Both the position numbers and the translations under genes were made by a program. DNA of 64,000 nucleotides from Rhipidocladum racemiflorum (lineage: Eukaryota; Streptophyta; Magnoliopsida; Poales; Poaceae): NCBI GenBank assembly GCA_036346355.1, contig CM070577.1, forward strand, positions 84,280,509 to 84,344,508. Direction: 5' to 3'. Positions 12,983-24,431 of the stretch are shown here, in pieces (position 1 is the stretch's first letter; every line of letters starts with the position of its first letter). The notes under the pieces were generated by a model. That model was not told the origin of the DNA. It ran no database searches and saw nothing but the letters and a program-made list of their open reading frames with translations.

Positions 12983-13780
12983 TTATTCCTTGGGTATCTC
13001 TGCTTCTGCTGTTGCGGTGAACGGGTTACTAGCTGTCGGTTGGTGGAGGTGAGGGTCTTTCACTCGCGTCTGGGCTACCAGAGTCGGTAGACTTTTCTTT
13101 GGGCAATTGCGTCTGAAATGTCCCATTTGTCTGCAATGATAGCATTTATCCCACCTCGTGGGACAATTGCGGACGAAGTGGTCTCCATTGCAGTTGTAGC
13201 ACTTAACTGATTTGGGCTGAGGTTTCACAGGTGTTGGTTGCTCTTTTTCTTTTGAATGCTTTTTGTTAGGGAATTCTTGGGTGAGGACTGGGGTCTTTCC
13301 TCCGATCTGGGTGGGAGTCGGTTTCCATGTCTGTTGAATTTCTTTCTTTCTCTTTTTCATTATTTTTAATTCATTCCGGGCTTCTTCGATTGCTATCCAT
13401 TTGTCCATTACTGACGACATGTCCTTTATGGCTGAGGTGTGGAACTTCAGGCTCCTCTGTAATTCTTCCAATGATTCTTTCATCCTACTAGCTTGAGGGT
13501 CCATCTCCTTGGGAATATCACTGGTAAAGTAGTCGGATTCGTTCGTATATCCCATCGCTGTACTTTCCTCTTGTCTATCCAGATTTCCTTGGGTGTGTTC
13601 TTGAGGTTTTTCAACTAGCCGTTCGAAAATTCTTTCCAATAACTGCGTATGGTGCCTTTCCGTTTGTTGTCTGTTTCTTTCCATTATGGTCAGTAATTGA
13701 GCTAGGTTGACTGGGTGATTTACTGACTCTTCATTTCTGCTCGAGCTGTCATGCAGGAATTTTGATCCAAAATCTGCCAT
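12983..13780 (-). CDS. Gag-like nucleocapsid protein with two zinc knuckles
   Basis: An intact 265-residue frame, and the only coding sequence in the element. The central part (about residues 90-150) is rich in Glu, Lys and Leu and could form coiled coils. The basic, Pro/Lys-rich region is followed by two CCHC knuckles: C194-X2-C-X3-H-X4-C206 and C213-X2-C-X4-H-X4-C226. The second has standard spacing. The first is one residue short between the second Cys and His. I could not recognise the usual retrotransposon capsid domain. Its expected role is binding and packaging element RNA in cytoplasmic particles made with a partner element's enzymes. The start at 13780 is the first ATG after the leader downstream of the primer-binding site. 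The frame being intact suggests fairly recent activity. Confidence 0.85.
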   Translation of the reverse strand: MADFGSKFLHDSSSRNEESVNHPVNLAQLLTIMERNRQQTERHHTQLLERIFERLVEKPQEHTQGNLDRQEESTAMGYTNESDYFTSDIPKEMDPQASRMKESLEELQRSLKFHTSAIKDMSSVMDKWIAIEEARNELKIMKKRKKEIQQTWKPTPTQIGGKTPVLTQEFPNKKHSKEKEQPTPVKPQPKSVKCYNCNGDHFVRNCPTRWDKCYHCRQMGHFRRNCPKKSLPTLVAQTRVKDPHLHQPTASNPFTATAEAEIPKE

Positions 13781-14340
13781 GGTCTCAATCTGACTTTCTT
13801 TTCGGTCTGCAGCAGGGTTTTGAGGAAAGCGAAAAAGACGAGTAAGAATTTAGGGTATGGGGTGAGAATAGCAAGAATAGATGGGGCTCAGATGAATTGA
13901 GGGAACCTTTGAATTAGACGGGGGTATATAGATAGTTTAAGCAATCAAAATCACAGAGATAGAGAACTTAGCAATTTTTATAAGACATGGACCATGCAAA
14001 AACCGTTTTAAGGTTCGGCATAACCCATTTTACATTACAAAAGCCTAAAACAAAGAAGGGTACAACTTCTACGACTAACGGTCTAACTACTGCTGACGGC
14101 ATCATCTCCAAGCTGCTGGCGAAGATCCGCGAGGATTTTGAATTTTAGACGGGCAGACGAAACCTTTTAAAACAAAACTGAGAGGGATAAGAAGCTTCTA
14201 AAGAAGACAAGGTAGCAGGGGAAGAAAGAGACAGCAATAATACTTATATTTTTTTAAACTCATTTTGTTTATAGATCAAAATAATTTTATAAAGACTTTT
14301 CCTAAACCAACCTAAGGTCTTAATCTATGGTCAAGCCAAA

Positions 14341-14352
14341 GCTCTGATACCA
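14341..14352 (-). other. Primer-binding site (initiator Met tRNA type)
   Basis: On the minus strand it reads TGGTATCAGAGC, the standard plant retrotransposon site complementary to the 3' end of initiator Met tRNA. Two bases separate it from the end of the 5' LTR. Confidence 0.92.
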
Positions 14353-14354
14353 CT

Positions 14355-17300
14355 TGTGACGGCCCGCCTTTTTAGGGGCAGATCCGTACGCCTCGGCTAC
14401 CCAGGATGATTAGTTGCACAGAACCAAGCATATTATTGCCAGGCAAAAATCAAATTCCAACATTTTTATTCAATATAAGGCCTAACGGCCAGGGTTTTTC
14501 TGAAGAGGCGCGCAGCAGGCCCGAATAACTTACAAGCAAAACACCGCGCAGCAGGGCTGAGCAAAAGACTAAGACCTCAAAACCAAATTTGCCATCGCAT
14601 TCCTGGAACGCCTCCGGCTTCTTCAAACTCGAGAGGGTCGGGGTTGCAAGGGTGAGTCTGGAGTACTCAACAAGTCAAATCTGAAAACACTTGAATATTA
14701 CATGCAAGGGTGTAGCACAATATTGGTACAAGGTTAAAGTATTTGTGGATGCAGTTTTATTTGTAATATCATTTTACATTTTAAAACATAATCCATAATA
14801 ATAGTAATCCAGGGGGGTTCCATTCACAAAGTCATCACCATTAAACCACATCACCATTAAACCACATTCTCAAAACATGCACCAAGATCTACTTGAGCTA
14901 GGTTACGGATTCACCCCAATTAAACTTAGCTTCATTTACCGGAAGCACTGGCGTATTCGAATACCATTTATTCACTCTGCAGAGGTGTTCGACTTTACCC
15001 ACAAGATTCCACGATCGTTAATGCCAACTCGAGTTTAACACGCAACTTAAATGCGTGCGGCGGATCGAGGTTATCATAGCTCGTTGGACATTTCCCTCTT
15101 GATCCCTATCAGGTAGAGTTTTGCTCCACATTATCCCGGGTCCCCACTTGGCAGTGTGGAGTGCTTGGTCCCGCTTCTTGTGGCACCTACCGTTGTGAAC
15201 CCGAATGCCACGGTTCCTCGTGCACACTTTCGTTTCACTCCCATAATCATTGGACCATCTCCCACACTGGGAAGGTAACCACTGCTCCTATAGGTATTCC
15301 GAGGAAAGTACAATGTACCGAGCTATGTTGGGTCACGCCAACGAAGTTGACCGGCCCAACCTGTGGTTGAACGAGTTCTTAAGTTATTTACTTTGCTCAA
15401 GGGGATTATTATCCTTACATTGCCAAAGACCAAGCCTTTTTCCGATCCACAACCCCCTTCCGGTATCCGTGCAGCCACCGAGACAAACCCAAGGCATCAA
15501 TCATCGGGATTGGAACTCATCCACTCCGGATTTATCCAGTGTCCCCCAAACCGTAGCACTTTTCCAAGCACCGAACCAAACGCGTTGGCGACCTTTCATT
15601 TCCATTATCAAAAGCATTTGACTAAACTAACAGGATAATAATAATTAATATAGGAATATTAAGTAACCTAAGGTTACAAGGATATAATTAGGTTCAAAAA
15701 TTTTCAAGGAAGTCTCATGAGCAAATCGGCATTAACTAAGTATCATGTCATTCTAAACTAGACAGATTTGCAATATTTCAATATACAGTAAAGTAATGCG
15801 GTAGAAAATAGTAATTGACTATAATAAGGCATGAATAGGTTCAACATGTTCAAAGGTGTACGGCTTGCCTTGCGAGGCGGAAGGGTTCCCTAGTTCCGAG
15901 TTGGTGCAGTCGAGCTCGGCTTCACGCGGATCCGGCTCCTGTCCCAAGGACTGCTCCTGTTCCTGTGTCGGCTCCGGGAGTTGGTACTGCTCGGGCATCG
16001 GTTCTATCGTAAACGAACATCATAAAATAAACAATAAATAATACGAAAAGAAAGAAGAGAAAAGAAAAGAGAAAATCGGGAGAGAAAATAGCCGGAAAAT
16101 GGGTGGGGCGTTTTGGAATTTTGGAAACTTAGTGCAGCGAAACGGAGGTCATTTTTGGACTCAGTGGCTCGAAACGGTTCGGAAAAGTATTTTTGGGGCA
16201 TTTTTGGACTTTCGGATAATTTTGGAGTATTTTTGGGTGTTTAAATAAATTAAAAAGGATTTTTGGAAACTAAAATCCAAATAGAAAATGGAAAAAGGGA
16301 CTGTTCACTCTGGGCCGCGCCAAAAATTGCTTTTGGCCCACTGTATTTCTTGCGAGGAGGCTTCTTTGGCCAACCCAAGCGGTCAGCTAGCCGACACGCG
16401 AGCCGGCAGAGAGAGAGAGAGGCGGCGGGTGGGGCTCGCGTGGCGGCCAGCGGGGAGGCTGCAGGTGGGCCACGGGAGTGGGGGAGGCTGGGACTGGCAG
16501 GTGGGGTCACGGGGTGCGGGGGAGAGAGGGAGGGAGCGAGGGGCTGGCGTGTGGGGCCAGGAGGTCAGCGGCAGGTGGGGGTGTCAGCCGGAGCGGGGCG
16601 GCGTCTTGCCGGAGCCGAGGAAGACGAAGGGCGTTCTCACGCTTTTGGTCGCCGAGCGGGATTGAGGAAAAAGGGGGAGGGACTCACCCCGTTCCTAGGG
16701 CACGACGGAGTGCACGCAATGGCGAGTGAGGGTTGGCGGCTCGGAGCTGGTCAAGAAGGCGCCATGGAGGGCACTGGAGCGCACGGGAGTGAGGGAGAGA
16801 GAGGGGATTTGAGAGAGGAGGAGGAGGCGAGCTCGAAGAACCTCAAATGGCGGCAGGGGAGAGCTTGGCGGCGGCGTTGGCCGGAGAGGAAGGAGGAGGC
16901 CTAGGGCGAGCTCGGAGAGGCACGGGAGAGCGCGGGGAGAGGGGAAACTGGTGAGGAGTGTGCGGCGAGCTCGACGAGCCGAAAATGGCAGCCGTGGGCG
17001 GGCTTAAATAGCCGCGGGAGAGAGAGAGGGAGCGGCGAGGGGAGTATCACGGGCGCGGCGAGCAGCGCGCAGCGCGATGGGGACTGAAGCGCCGGCGGCG
17101 GCGGGAGCATGGAGTGCCCTAGAGGGGCTAGGGCGGCGAGGGGACGGGACGGCGGCGCAGAGCCTGCCATGGCAGGGGCTCACGGGGACGAAGGGGCAAG
17201 GCGCCACGGGCGGGGGCGCGGGCGCGTGCGGGGAAGCGCAAAGGCCGGAAATGGAAAGCGTAAAAGCACCGAAATTTTCCAAAAACGACAAAATCCGAAA

Positions 17301-17365
17301 ACAGCTCCAAATTGATCCAAATAAATCCAAATTTGAAATTCGTTTTGAATTTTGGGGTTATTTCA
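14355..17365 (-). repeat. 5' LTR of the gag-only element
   Basis: 3011 bp, the direct copy of 8021-10989, with TG...CA ends and the TTGTA target duplication outside it. It would provide the promoter for the minus-strand transcript. At about 3 kb it is long for an LTR. Confidence 0.92.
17003..17011 (-). promoter_or_regulatory. Possible TATA box in the 5' LTR
   Basis: The minus-strand word CTATTTAAG lies about 360 bp into the LTR in the direction of transcription. The same word occurs in the 3' LTR near 10649. If used, transcription would start about 30 bp downstream, leaving most of the LTR as transcribed leader. This is inference from one motif. Confidence 0.35.
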
Positions 17366-17370
17366 TTGTA

Positions 17371-18390
17371 TGCACGAAAAAAAAATTTGAACCTCCCGAC
17401 CAGCAGCGCAAGGAAAAAAATGAAGCCAGAGGCAGCGGCTGCAGCGAAGAAAAGAAGCAATGTGCAAAAGGATGTGACGTGCACCGTGCATGAAAAGGGA
17501 ATTTTTTTAAAAAAATAATACACAAAAAGCTAAAAATTATAAAAATAATATAAAAAATTACAAAAAATATATATACTTCTATCGCCGGTCAAAGTGGTGA
17601 TAGATCACTGTCGCCCTTAGAAATGGCGATTATAATTTTGTCGCCATTTAGAACGGCGATAGTAAGTCAGTTGCCCGCCCCAATGGTCATAAAGGCGTCA
17701 ATTAGGATCCATAACAATATTTCCCTATTTTGAATGGCGATTGTAATTTCTGTCGTCAGTCTAAATGGTGACTGATGTTCTGTTTCTTAGTCATCATTTT
17801 GATTGGCGACAGAAAGCTAGATAAGGCCGGGGGCGACTGATCGAAACTCACAGCCAAGTGAACAAGAGGAGAAGAGAGAAGAGAGAGGAGAGAGGAGAGG
17901 AGGAAGAGGAAGAGTGTGGGCAATCGGAAGCATAATTGAATTCTCACTTGCACGTTGGACTAAAAGTGACACACATACTCCACTTAAATGTATGCTCATT
18001 GTTCTCAACTAGTCTCGTGCACGGATGTTAATCAAATGGTCCTCACCCAAACAAATATGAACCATTTGATTATCACCATACACACTTCCACAACCAAGAG
18101 AATTCCGACCACTTTTCGAAAACCATATCAGGATTGAAGTCAACCCATTCGGCATATCACACGCCGCCCGTCTCAGAATCTTAGTACCACCCACACCTAC
18201 TGAGGGGGTGTGCATCGCAGTAGTTAAAGAACAATGACCGCTCGTGTTCATACATCAAATGGTTGAAAACAATTCCGAGTATCCGGATATGTGTCTAGTG
18301 CTAGTTCCCAAGATTAACTCCTATCACCCACATATCCCGCATTTGAGATGAATCCACCGCTGCTTTAGGAAAACAGGCTACAGATATCCC
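17371..18390. other. Repeat-derived stretch with TGTCGCC array
   Basis: After an AT-rich start, 17575-17830 contains repeated TGTCGCC/GGCGACA words on both strands, a pattern typical of CACTA subterminal regions. I found no CACTA ends. A purine-rich GAGAGAAGAG run follows (about 17862-17912). At 18009-18251 a minus-strand frame of 80 codons is unrecognised. Confidence 0.35.
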
Positions 18391-18439
18391 TGGTCCTAGT
18401 AGATCCAAACAGAAGGTAATATTCTGTCAATATTCAAAT

Positions 18440-18943
18440 GCAGATGATCAAAAACACGGCTGCGGTTGCTCCAAGAGAATGCAAGTAAAGCTTTCAATGA
18501 GGAGGTGATAGATGAGGCCAGGTGCTTCCAAATGCTTAGGGAAATGGAAATGATTGGTTCAGATGAGGAAGAAACAATAGAAGCTCAGGTTATGTTACCC
18601 TGATGCAAAATAATGTTCAGAATGCAGGGATAGTGGGAAGTAAACATGCCATAGAGATTTGAGTCAAGATTTGAGTCAAGGTTTCCAGCTCAAGATAAAC
18701 TTGAAGAATCTGGTGTTCTAGGAACAATTCAGAAGAAGCAAAAGCAATGGATCCAGTCGAAGCTCAAAGAAGTAGAAAAGTGGAAAGCCAGGGAAACGCT
18801 ATGTTGCAAAAGGCCCAGGAACTACGACAAATGAGGAATTTAGAATCCTGCCCCAAGCCGAAAGGTATATCTTCTAAAAACTTTTTTGAGGCTCTTTCTA
18901 TTCAAGCACTAAATCAATTATCTGAACTGGTCGATATATACTA
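18440..18943 (+). pseudogene. LINE ORF1-like fragment
   Basis: Broken plus-strand frames read as an acidic, Glu/Met-rich segment (about 18470-18600) and then a basic segment ending in a Ser-Lys-Asn-X-Phe-X-Ala-Leu-Ser pattern (about 18747-18942). I associate both with the protein encoded upstream of the endonuclease in grass L1-type elements. Stops and frame changes separate them, so this is a remnant. It is not continuous with the LINE at 20507-23720. Confidence 0.4.
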
Positions 18944-19900
18944 ATGTAGCAATCAGAGGGGAGTGAATGATTGCGCGGAAGCTAAAATAAATTTTTATTG
19001 ATTCTCAAAACACCCCTAAACAAATTATAAAAGATTGCTTCGGTTTTTAACAACAACAGATTGACACACGTTCACTAAAACATTGATTCCCGAAGATCCG
19101 ACTATCGGATTGACATGAAATTTGAACTGTAGAAACTAGATTCAATTTAGAGAATAACCCAATAAGAATCAGCTCAATCGGATCTACGGATCTAGAGTTA
19201 TGATTTTTGCAAACTGACTGTACCAAATTATGACGGAAATCAATCTAACCCTAATTACGAAATTAATCAAGATCTACGAGGAATTAACCAATCAAACCTT
19301 TTAGATCAATAACTTGATACCCTAGAAAAGGTTTTGAAGGGATCAAATCAAAATTAAGCACGTCAGATTAAAAACTCAACTGTATTTGATCGAGAGCTGC
19401 CGAACTACTTTCTCTTCTCTGCTGACTCACTTTGCAATTCTCGTCGCTACAGTACAGCGATCACTGTAGCTTCATCCTCCAGATTGCAGCCAACGACGCC
19501 ACGAGAAGATGTAGCCGGTCACTGGGATCGACGGGGATGTACCTGGAACGCGACGGTGGCGCCGGCGACCGTCGAGACTGCCTCCCTTTTTGTATTCTGT
19601 TTTTGTGCGGCTCAATCAACAGCAACTAAACAGCAAGAAGCACCAACGCTTTTGGATACGGTTTTTGGATACGGTAGTCCTATTTATACTAAATAAACCC
19701 TAAACATTTATATTCAAATACTTGCATGCATATCCACTGTCCCAATTACATATGACCTAATACATACACATAGAGCGTACGGCTCTCCTGCCACTACCAC
19801 GTGACTCACCCGTCTTCATATGTTAAATTAGGATTAATCCGCCGTATTACAATTAATCGCTTGTATATACCGTTTTTCACAGCACTAAGCATGACTGAAT
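18923..19900. repeat. Degraded LTR related to the solo LTR at 37244-38676
   Basis: From about 18930 the sequence follows the start of the solo LTR at 37244, sharing TAGCAATCAGAGGGG and then GTGAATGATTG. Similarity continues through segments resembling AATCAGCTCGATCGG and an ACGTGACT motif near 19798. The right end is not clear and no matching target duplication was found, so it is an old or truncated copy. The start at 18923 (TGAACTGG) comes from aligning the two by eye. Confidence 0.55.
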
Positions 19901-20289
19901 CCTACTTTCTAGCAAACCTTATACTATTAAATACCAACCAAAAATACTTAATTATACACGTTCGATCGACCGGACCTACGTTGTTAATTTAGCTACGGTG
20001 ACAGCCTCATCGCTTTTCTATGTGAGCTTTACACGCAGAACCATGAGGTAGCTCGGTCCAGCTTCCCTCCTCCCGAGTTTGCCGTCTCCAACACCGGCAG
20101 GCTACGCACACGCTCTCCCTGCTGCAGCCACCGCGACGAGGGCACCACTGGATTCGTTGCGTCGCCGACTAGCTTCCAGTGGTAGTGCGAGGTCGTCGTC
20201 GGCTGGCCCGGGCAGGGGCAGCAGTTCCCGCCATGGACGCCAGCCCCGAGGCCATCACCTACCTAGCACTACAAGCCGGCCAACAACAT
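19901..20289. other. Unassigned stretch before the copia fragment
   Basis: AT-rich to about 20030, then GC-rich. The GC-rich part (20040-20289) may be decayed copia polyprotein upstream of the reverse transcriptase, but I could not confirm any motif. Confidence 0.25.
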
Positions 20290-20506
20290 CATGGCCTCCG
20301 ACGACGACTTACGTGCTGTCTGCACAGTTCACCATCATAGATCTCGACGACTTGCACTTCTTTCTTGGCATCTCCATCAAGCGTTCCACTTCGGGTTTAT
20401 TTCTATCGCAATGGCAGTATACGGCGGATCTTCTCCGACGAGCGGGCATGGCTAAGTGTCACTCCATCATAACTCCTGTGGACACTCAGGCCAAGCTCTT
20501 TGCCAC
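20290..20506 (+). pseudogene. Ty1/copia reverse-transcriptase fragment, left part
   Basis: The translated sequence contains the copia reverse-transcriptase segment around DLHFFLGI, followed by the LFLSQ and AGM-X-CH patterns that come after the catalytic core. A frameshift near 20320 breaks it. It ends at AAGCTCTTTGCCAC (20493-20506), which is repeated at 23719-23732 on the other side of a LINE. The rest of the copia element resumes there. The YVDD core itself is not intact. Confidence 0.75.
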
Positions 20507-23500
20507 TTTATTGCTCAATAGTCAATACTGGAGCATCTTTTCATTCGGGCAATTAGTCTCTATTCAAATTTGAACTTGGGTGGTTAACCAAAGATGGTTT
20601 CTTTGAAATGGTGTCAAAATTTTGGTTAAATGAACATAGGGGAAATTCCTCCGTTACTAGATAGCAATTTAAAATTAGGAGTCTTAGACAGCATCTAAGG
20701 TGTTAGGCTAAAAACACAAGTGGCACTTATCGAAAAGAAAAGAGAGAATTACTCTGTATTATTAATGAACTTGACAAAAAATTAGAGAACATTGGGCTTT
20801 CAAATGAGGATATTTGTCTAAAACAAAGTGCTAATGAGAGGCTAGCTCATTTGCTCCATGAGGAGGAAATTAAATGGTACCAACGGGCAAAAGTAAAACA
20901 TTTAACACTAAATATTTTCATTTGGTGGCAAATGGCAAGTATCGGAAACAACGACTTTTTCAACTCGACCAAGAGGAAGGGATAATATGTGGTGACGTGC
21001 ATCTTAAGAAGTACATAACCAAATATTATAAAGGTCTTTTTGGACCACCAAATATCAATCATTTTTCTATGATTGAATCTTCCCATGATGATATCCCTCA
21101 AGTTTCTAATTTGGAGAATGCTTTTCTCACAGAAGTGTTCACTGAGAAAGAGGTTAGGACAACAATTTTTCAAATGGAACATAATAAAGCACCTAGACCG
21201 GACGGATTTCCCGCTAAATTTTATCAAGTTTATTGGGAGGTTATTAAAGATGATTTAATGGCAATGTTTCATGATTTGCATAAAGGTTTTCTTCCTTTGT
21301 TTAGGTTAAATTTTGGTAATGTTTCATGATTTGCATAAAGGTTTTCTTCCTTTGTTTAGGTTAAATTTTGGTATTATCACACTTTACCAAAAATAAAAGA
21401 TGCAACAAAAATACAACATTATAGACCAATTTGTCTTCTTAATGTCAGCTTCAAAATTTTCACGAAAGTTGGCACGAACAGGGTTTCTAGTGTTGCTCAA
21501 CATGTTATCCGATCGACACAGACAGCTTTTATGCCTGGTAGAAATATTATGGATGGTGTGATAATTCTTCATAAAACAATGCACGAGAGGAATTAGAAAA
21601 AACTGAATGGCGTGATTTTTAAAGTGGATTTCGAAAAGGCTTACGATAAGGTCAATTGGCACTTTCTTCAACAGAGCCTTAGAATGAAAGACTTTTCACA
21701 GCATTGGTGTCAATGGATTGATAATTTTGTGTCGGGGGGGGGGGGCGGAGTGTTGGCATTAAGGTCAATGATGATATTGGACCATATTTTCAAACTAGAA
21801 AAGGACTCCGACAAGCTGATCCCCTATCTTCAATATTATTTAACATTGTTGTGGACATGTTGGCTATTCTTTTAGAACGTGCCAAAAAAGATGGACAAAT
21901 AAAAAGAATAGTACCTAATCTGGTTGATAATGGATTGTCCGTCCTTCAGTATGCAGATGACACCATTATTTTTTTGGAACATGATTTTGAACAAGCTAAA
22001 AATATGAAACTATTGCTCTGTGCATTTGAGCAACTTTCGGGTCTTAAAATTAATTTCCACAAAAGTGAAATTTTTTGTTTTGGTGCTGCCAAGGATTATG
22101 AAACACAATACAAGCATCTATTTGGATGTGAAGTAGGATGTTTACCTTTTCGTTATCTGGGCATTCCAATCCATTATCGCAAATTAAGAAATAATGATTG
22201 GAAAGGTGTAGAAGAAAGATTTGAAAAGAAATTGAGTAGTTGGGAAGGAAAGCATTTATCTGTTGGAGGTAGATTAGTCCTTATAAATTCAATCCTTAGC
22301 AGTCTACCCATGTTTATGTTATCTTTTTTTCGGATACCAAGTGGGATTTTAAAAAGATTGGACTATTTTAGATCTATATTTTTCTGGCAGAATGATAATC
22401 ATAAGAAAAAGTATCGGCTTGCTAAGTGGACTGTTTTATGTCAACCTAAAGATCAAGGTGGGCTAGGTATTCAAGATCTTAATGTAAAAAATATTTGTTT
22501 GCTTTCCAAATGGTTGTTCAAACTTTTAAATGAGGATGGTGTTTGGCAACAAATACTTATTAGGAAGTATTTGGGAAGTAAAACACTTTCTCAAGTGAAA
22601 GGGAGGCCAGGGGATTCGCATTTTTGGGCAGGCCTAATGAAGGTCAAACATCATTTCTTTAGATTTGGGTCTTTTGATCCGAACAATGGATCTCAAATAT
22701 GTTTTTGGCAAGATACCTGGCTTGGGAATAACCCTCTTTGTACTCAATACCCTAGATTGTATAATATTGTTCGGGATAAGCACGCCACAGTGGCTGAAGT
22801 ATTGAGTTCTGACCCTATTAATATGTCTATTCGTAGGACCATTATAGGGCCTCATTTAAGCACTTTGCAAGAACTTCTTACAAGGCTGACTGCCATAACT
22901 TTGTCCTCAATTCGGGATAGTTTTCGATGGAGTCTTCATCAAAGTGGACAGTTTTCGGTTCAATCTATGTATGCAGCTTTAATGCATCAAAGTATCCCCT
23001 TTACAAATAAAAAAATTTGGCAGCTTAAAGTGCCTTTAAAAATCAAAATTTTCCTTTGGTACTTACGTCGTGGGGTGATTCTGACAAAGGATAACCTTAG
23101 CAAAAGAAATTGGGTGGGAAGCAAACAATGTTGTTTCTGTAACAATGTAGAAACAATACAACATTTATTTTTTGATTGTCATTTTGTTCGTCTCGCTTGG
23201 TATGTTATACATGTGGTCTTCATTTTACCAATCCCTAAAAGTATAAACCATTTGTTTGGATCTTGGCTTTTGGGGTTGGGAAAAGACATACAAGCATAGT
23301 TGGAGCTGCTGCTTTATGTTGGGCCATTTGGCTATGTAGAAATGATGTTGTCTTCAATAAGAAATATATATCTAATCCACTGCAGGCAATCTTCTCATGT
23401 ATCAATTGGTTGCGTTCTTGGTCAGTGTTGCAACGTCAGGAGATCCGAAAGATAATACTGGTGGCATGCCGCTCTTTACAGATTGTGGTCCAAGAAATTT

Positions 23501-23720
23501 TCTTACCACATGGCTGGAGGTTTAGCACAAGATTGTGTGTCGTTTGAGTTCTTTTGAACAGCTCTTAGCCTTCTAAATGTTGAATTCTATGTTTTACGAT
23601 TGTTAAGACTGTTTTTATGAATTTCACTTTGTCGGTTCAAACTTTGTAATAAACGTTGTGGCTGTGTGCATCTCAAGGTGCAGAGGCCGGAAGGTTAAAT
23701 TCTTCCATTATCTAAAAAAA
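20507..23720 (+). mobile_element. 5'-truncated LINE (L1-type) inserted in copia
   Basis: A non-LTR retrotransposon with a 14-bp target-site duplication AAGCTCTTTGCCAC (20493-20506 and 23719-23732) and a short A-tract at its 3' end (23714-23720, overlapping the duplication). It begins downstream of the endonuclease domain, the usual outcome of incomplete reverse transcription at insertion. It carries reverse transcriptase and a C-terminal zinc-binding domain. Frameshifts, a 55-bp tandem duplication and a run of 12 G disrupt the frame. Confidence 0.9.
20874..23299 (+). pseudogene. LINE reverse transcriptase, frame-broken
   Basis: The first block (20874-21329) carries the KAPRPDGFPAKFY motif that opens the LINE reverse-transcriptase domain. 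A middle block (21612-21875) has the FEKAYD motif. The main frame (21851-23299, 482 codons) has the catalytic YADD and then a C-terminal Cys-X2-Cys ... His-X4-Cys zinc-binding domain (about 23130-23190). Two causes of frame loss are visible: an exact 55-bp tandem duplication (21263-21317 and 21318-21372) and a 12-G run (21734-21745). An intact protein would nick the target and copy RNA into DNA; this copy cannot. Confidence 0.85.
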
Positions 23721-24422
23721 GCTCTTTGCCACCGCTGGGGCAACAGTTGCTCATGCCAAGGAGTACCGAATCTAACAAATGTGTTTCAATATCTCATGCT
23801 GACTCGTCCCAACATTGCGTACACCATGCAGCAGGTTTGGCTGCACATGCATGCTCCACGTGAGCCTCACCTTGCCTTGATCAAGTGCATCTTGCTCTAC
23901 ATCAAGAGTACGCTCGAATACGGGCTACAGCTTCACATCACTCCGACCAGCTCCCTCACCGTTTACTCTGACACGGATTGGGCTGCGTGTCTGGACTCAT
24001 CGATCCACTTTAGGCTTATCTCTGTGACAATTTGATGTCCTGGTCCTCCAAACTACAGACGGTTGTGTCTCGCTCAAGCATGGAGACTAAGTATCGAGCT
24101 ATGGCCCATGTTGTGGTTGAATGCTATTGGCTTCAACAACTTCTGTAGGAGCTCCGTCATCCCCTGTCGTTCGCCACCGTCATCTACTATGACAATGCCA
24201 GTGCCACCTACTTGTCATCCAACCCGTTGGAGCATTGTCGCACCAAATACATTGAGATTGACATTCACTTTGTTGGCAAGAAGGTGTCCCTTGGTCATGT
24301 ACGTGTCCTGCAAGTACCATCCAGCCTTCAATTCGTTGATATCATGACAAAGGAATTGACGACTCAGTTGTTTCTAGATTTTCGGTCCAGTCTTTGCATC
24401 CAACTACCTCCTGCTGCAACTG
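23721..24422 (+). pseudogene. Ty1/copia reverse-transcriptase/RNase H fragment, right part
   Basis: The copia frame interrupted by the LINE resumes here. Recognisable parts are a LTRP-X-IAYTMQQ segment (about 23800), the RNase H start VYSD-X-DWA (about 23960) and the later KYIEIDIHF and DIMTK segments (24240-24350). Several frameshifts and stops make it non-functional. It ends just before the polypurine tract and 3' LTR at 24424-24432. Confidence 0.8.
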
Positions 24423-24423
24423 C

Positions 24424-24431
24424 AAGGGGGG
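24424..24431 (+). other. Polypurine tract of the copia element
   Basis: AAGGGGGG directly before the TGTTAGAG start of the 3' LTR, as expected for copia. It fixes the element's orientation as plus. Confidence 0.7.

Larger units (their letters stand above)
8021..17365 (-). mobile_element. Complete non-autonomous LTR retrotransposon (gag-only, TR-GAG-like)
   Basis: The element is 9345 bp, flanked by perfect TTGTA duplications at 8016-8020 and 17366-17370. Two direct LTRs (8021-10989 and 14355-17365) both start TGTGACGG and end TTTCA on the plus strand. The element reads on the minus strand, so the right copy is the 5' LTR. An initiator-Met-tRNA type primer-binding site lies next to it and a purine tract lies next to the left LTR. 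The 3.4-kb interior encodes a Gag-like protein with two zinc knuckles. No protease, reverse transcriptase, RNase H or integrase is visible. This fits the terminal-repeat-with-gag class, which depends on another element's enzymes. Confidence 0.93.
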
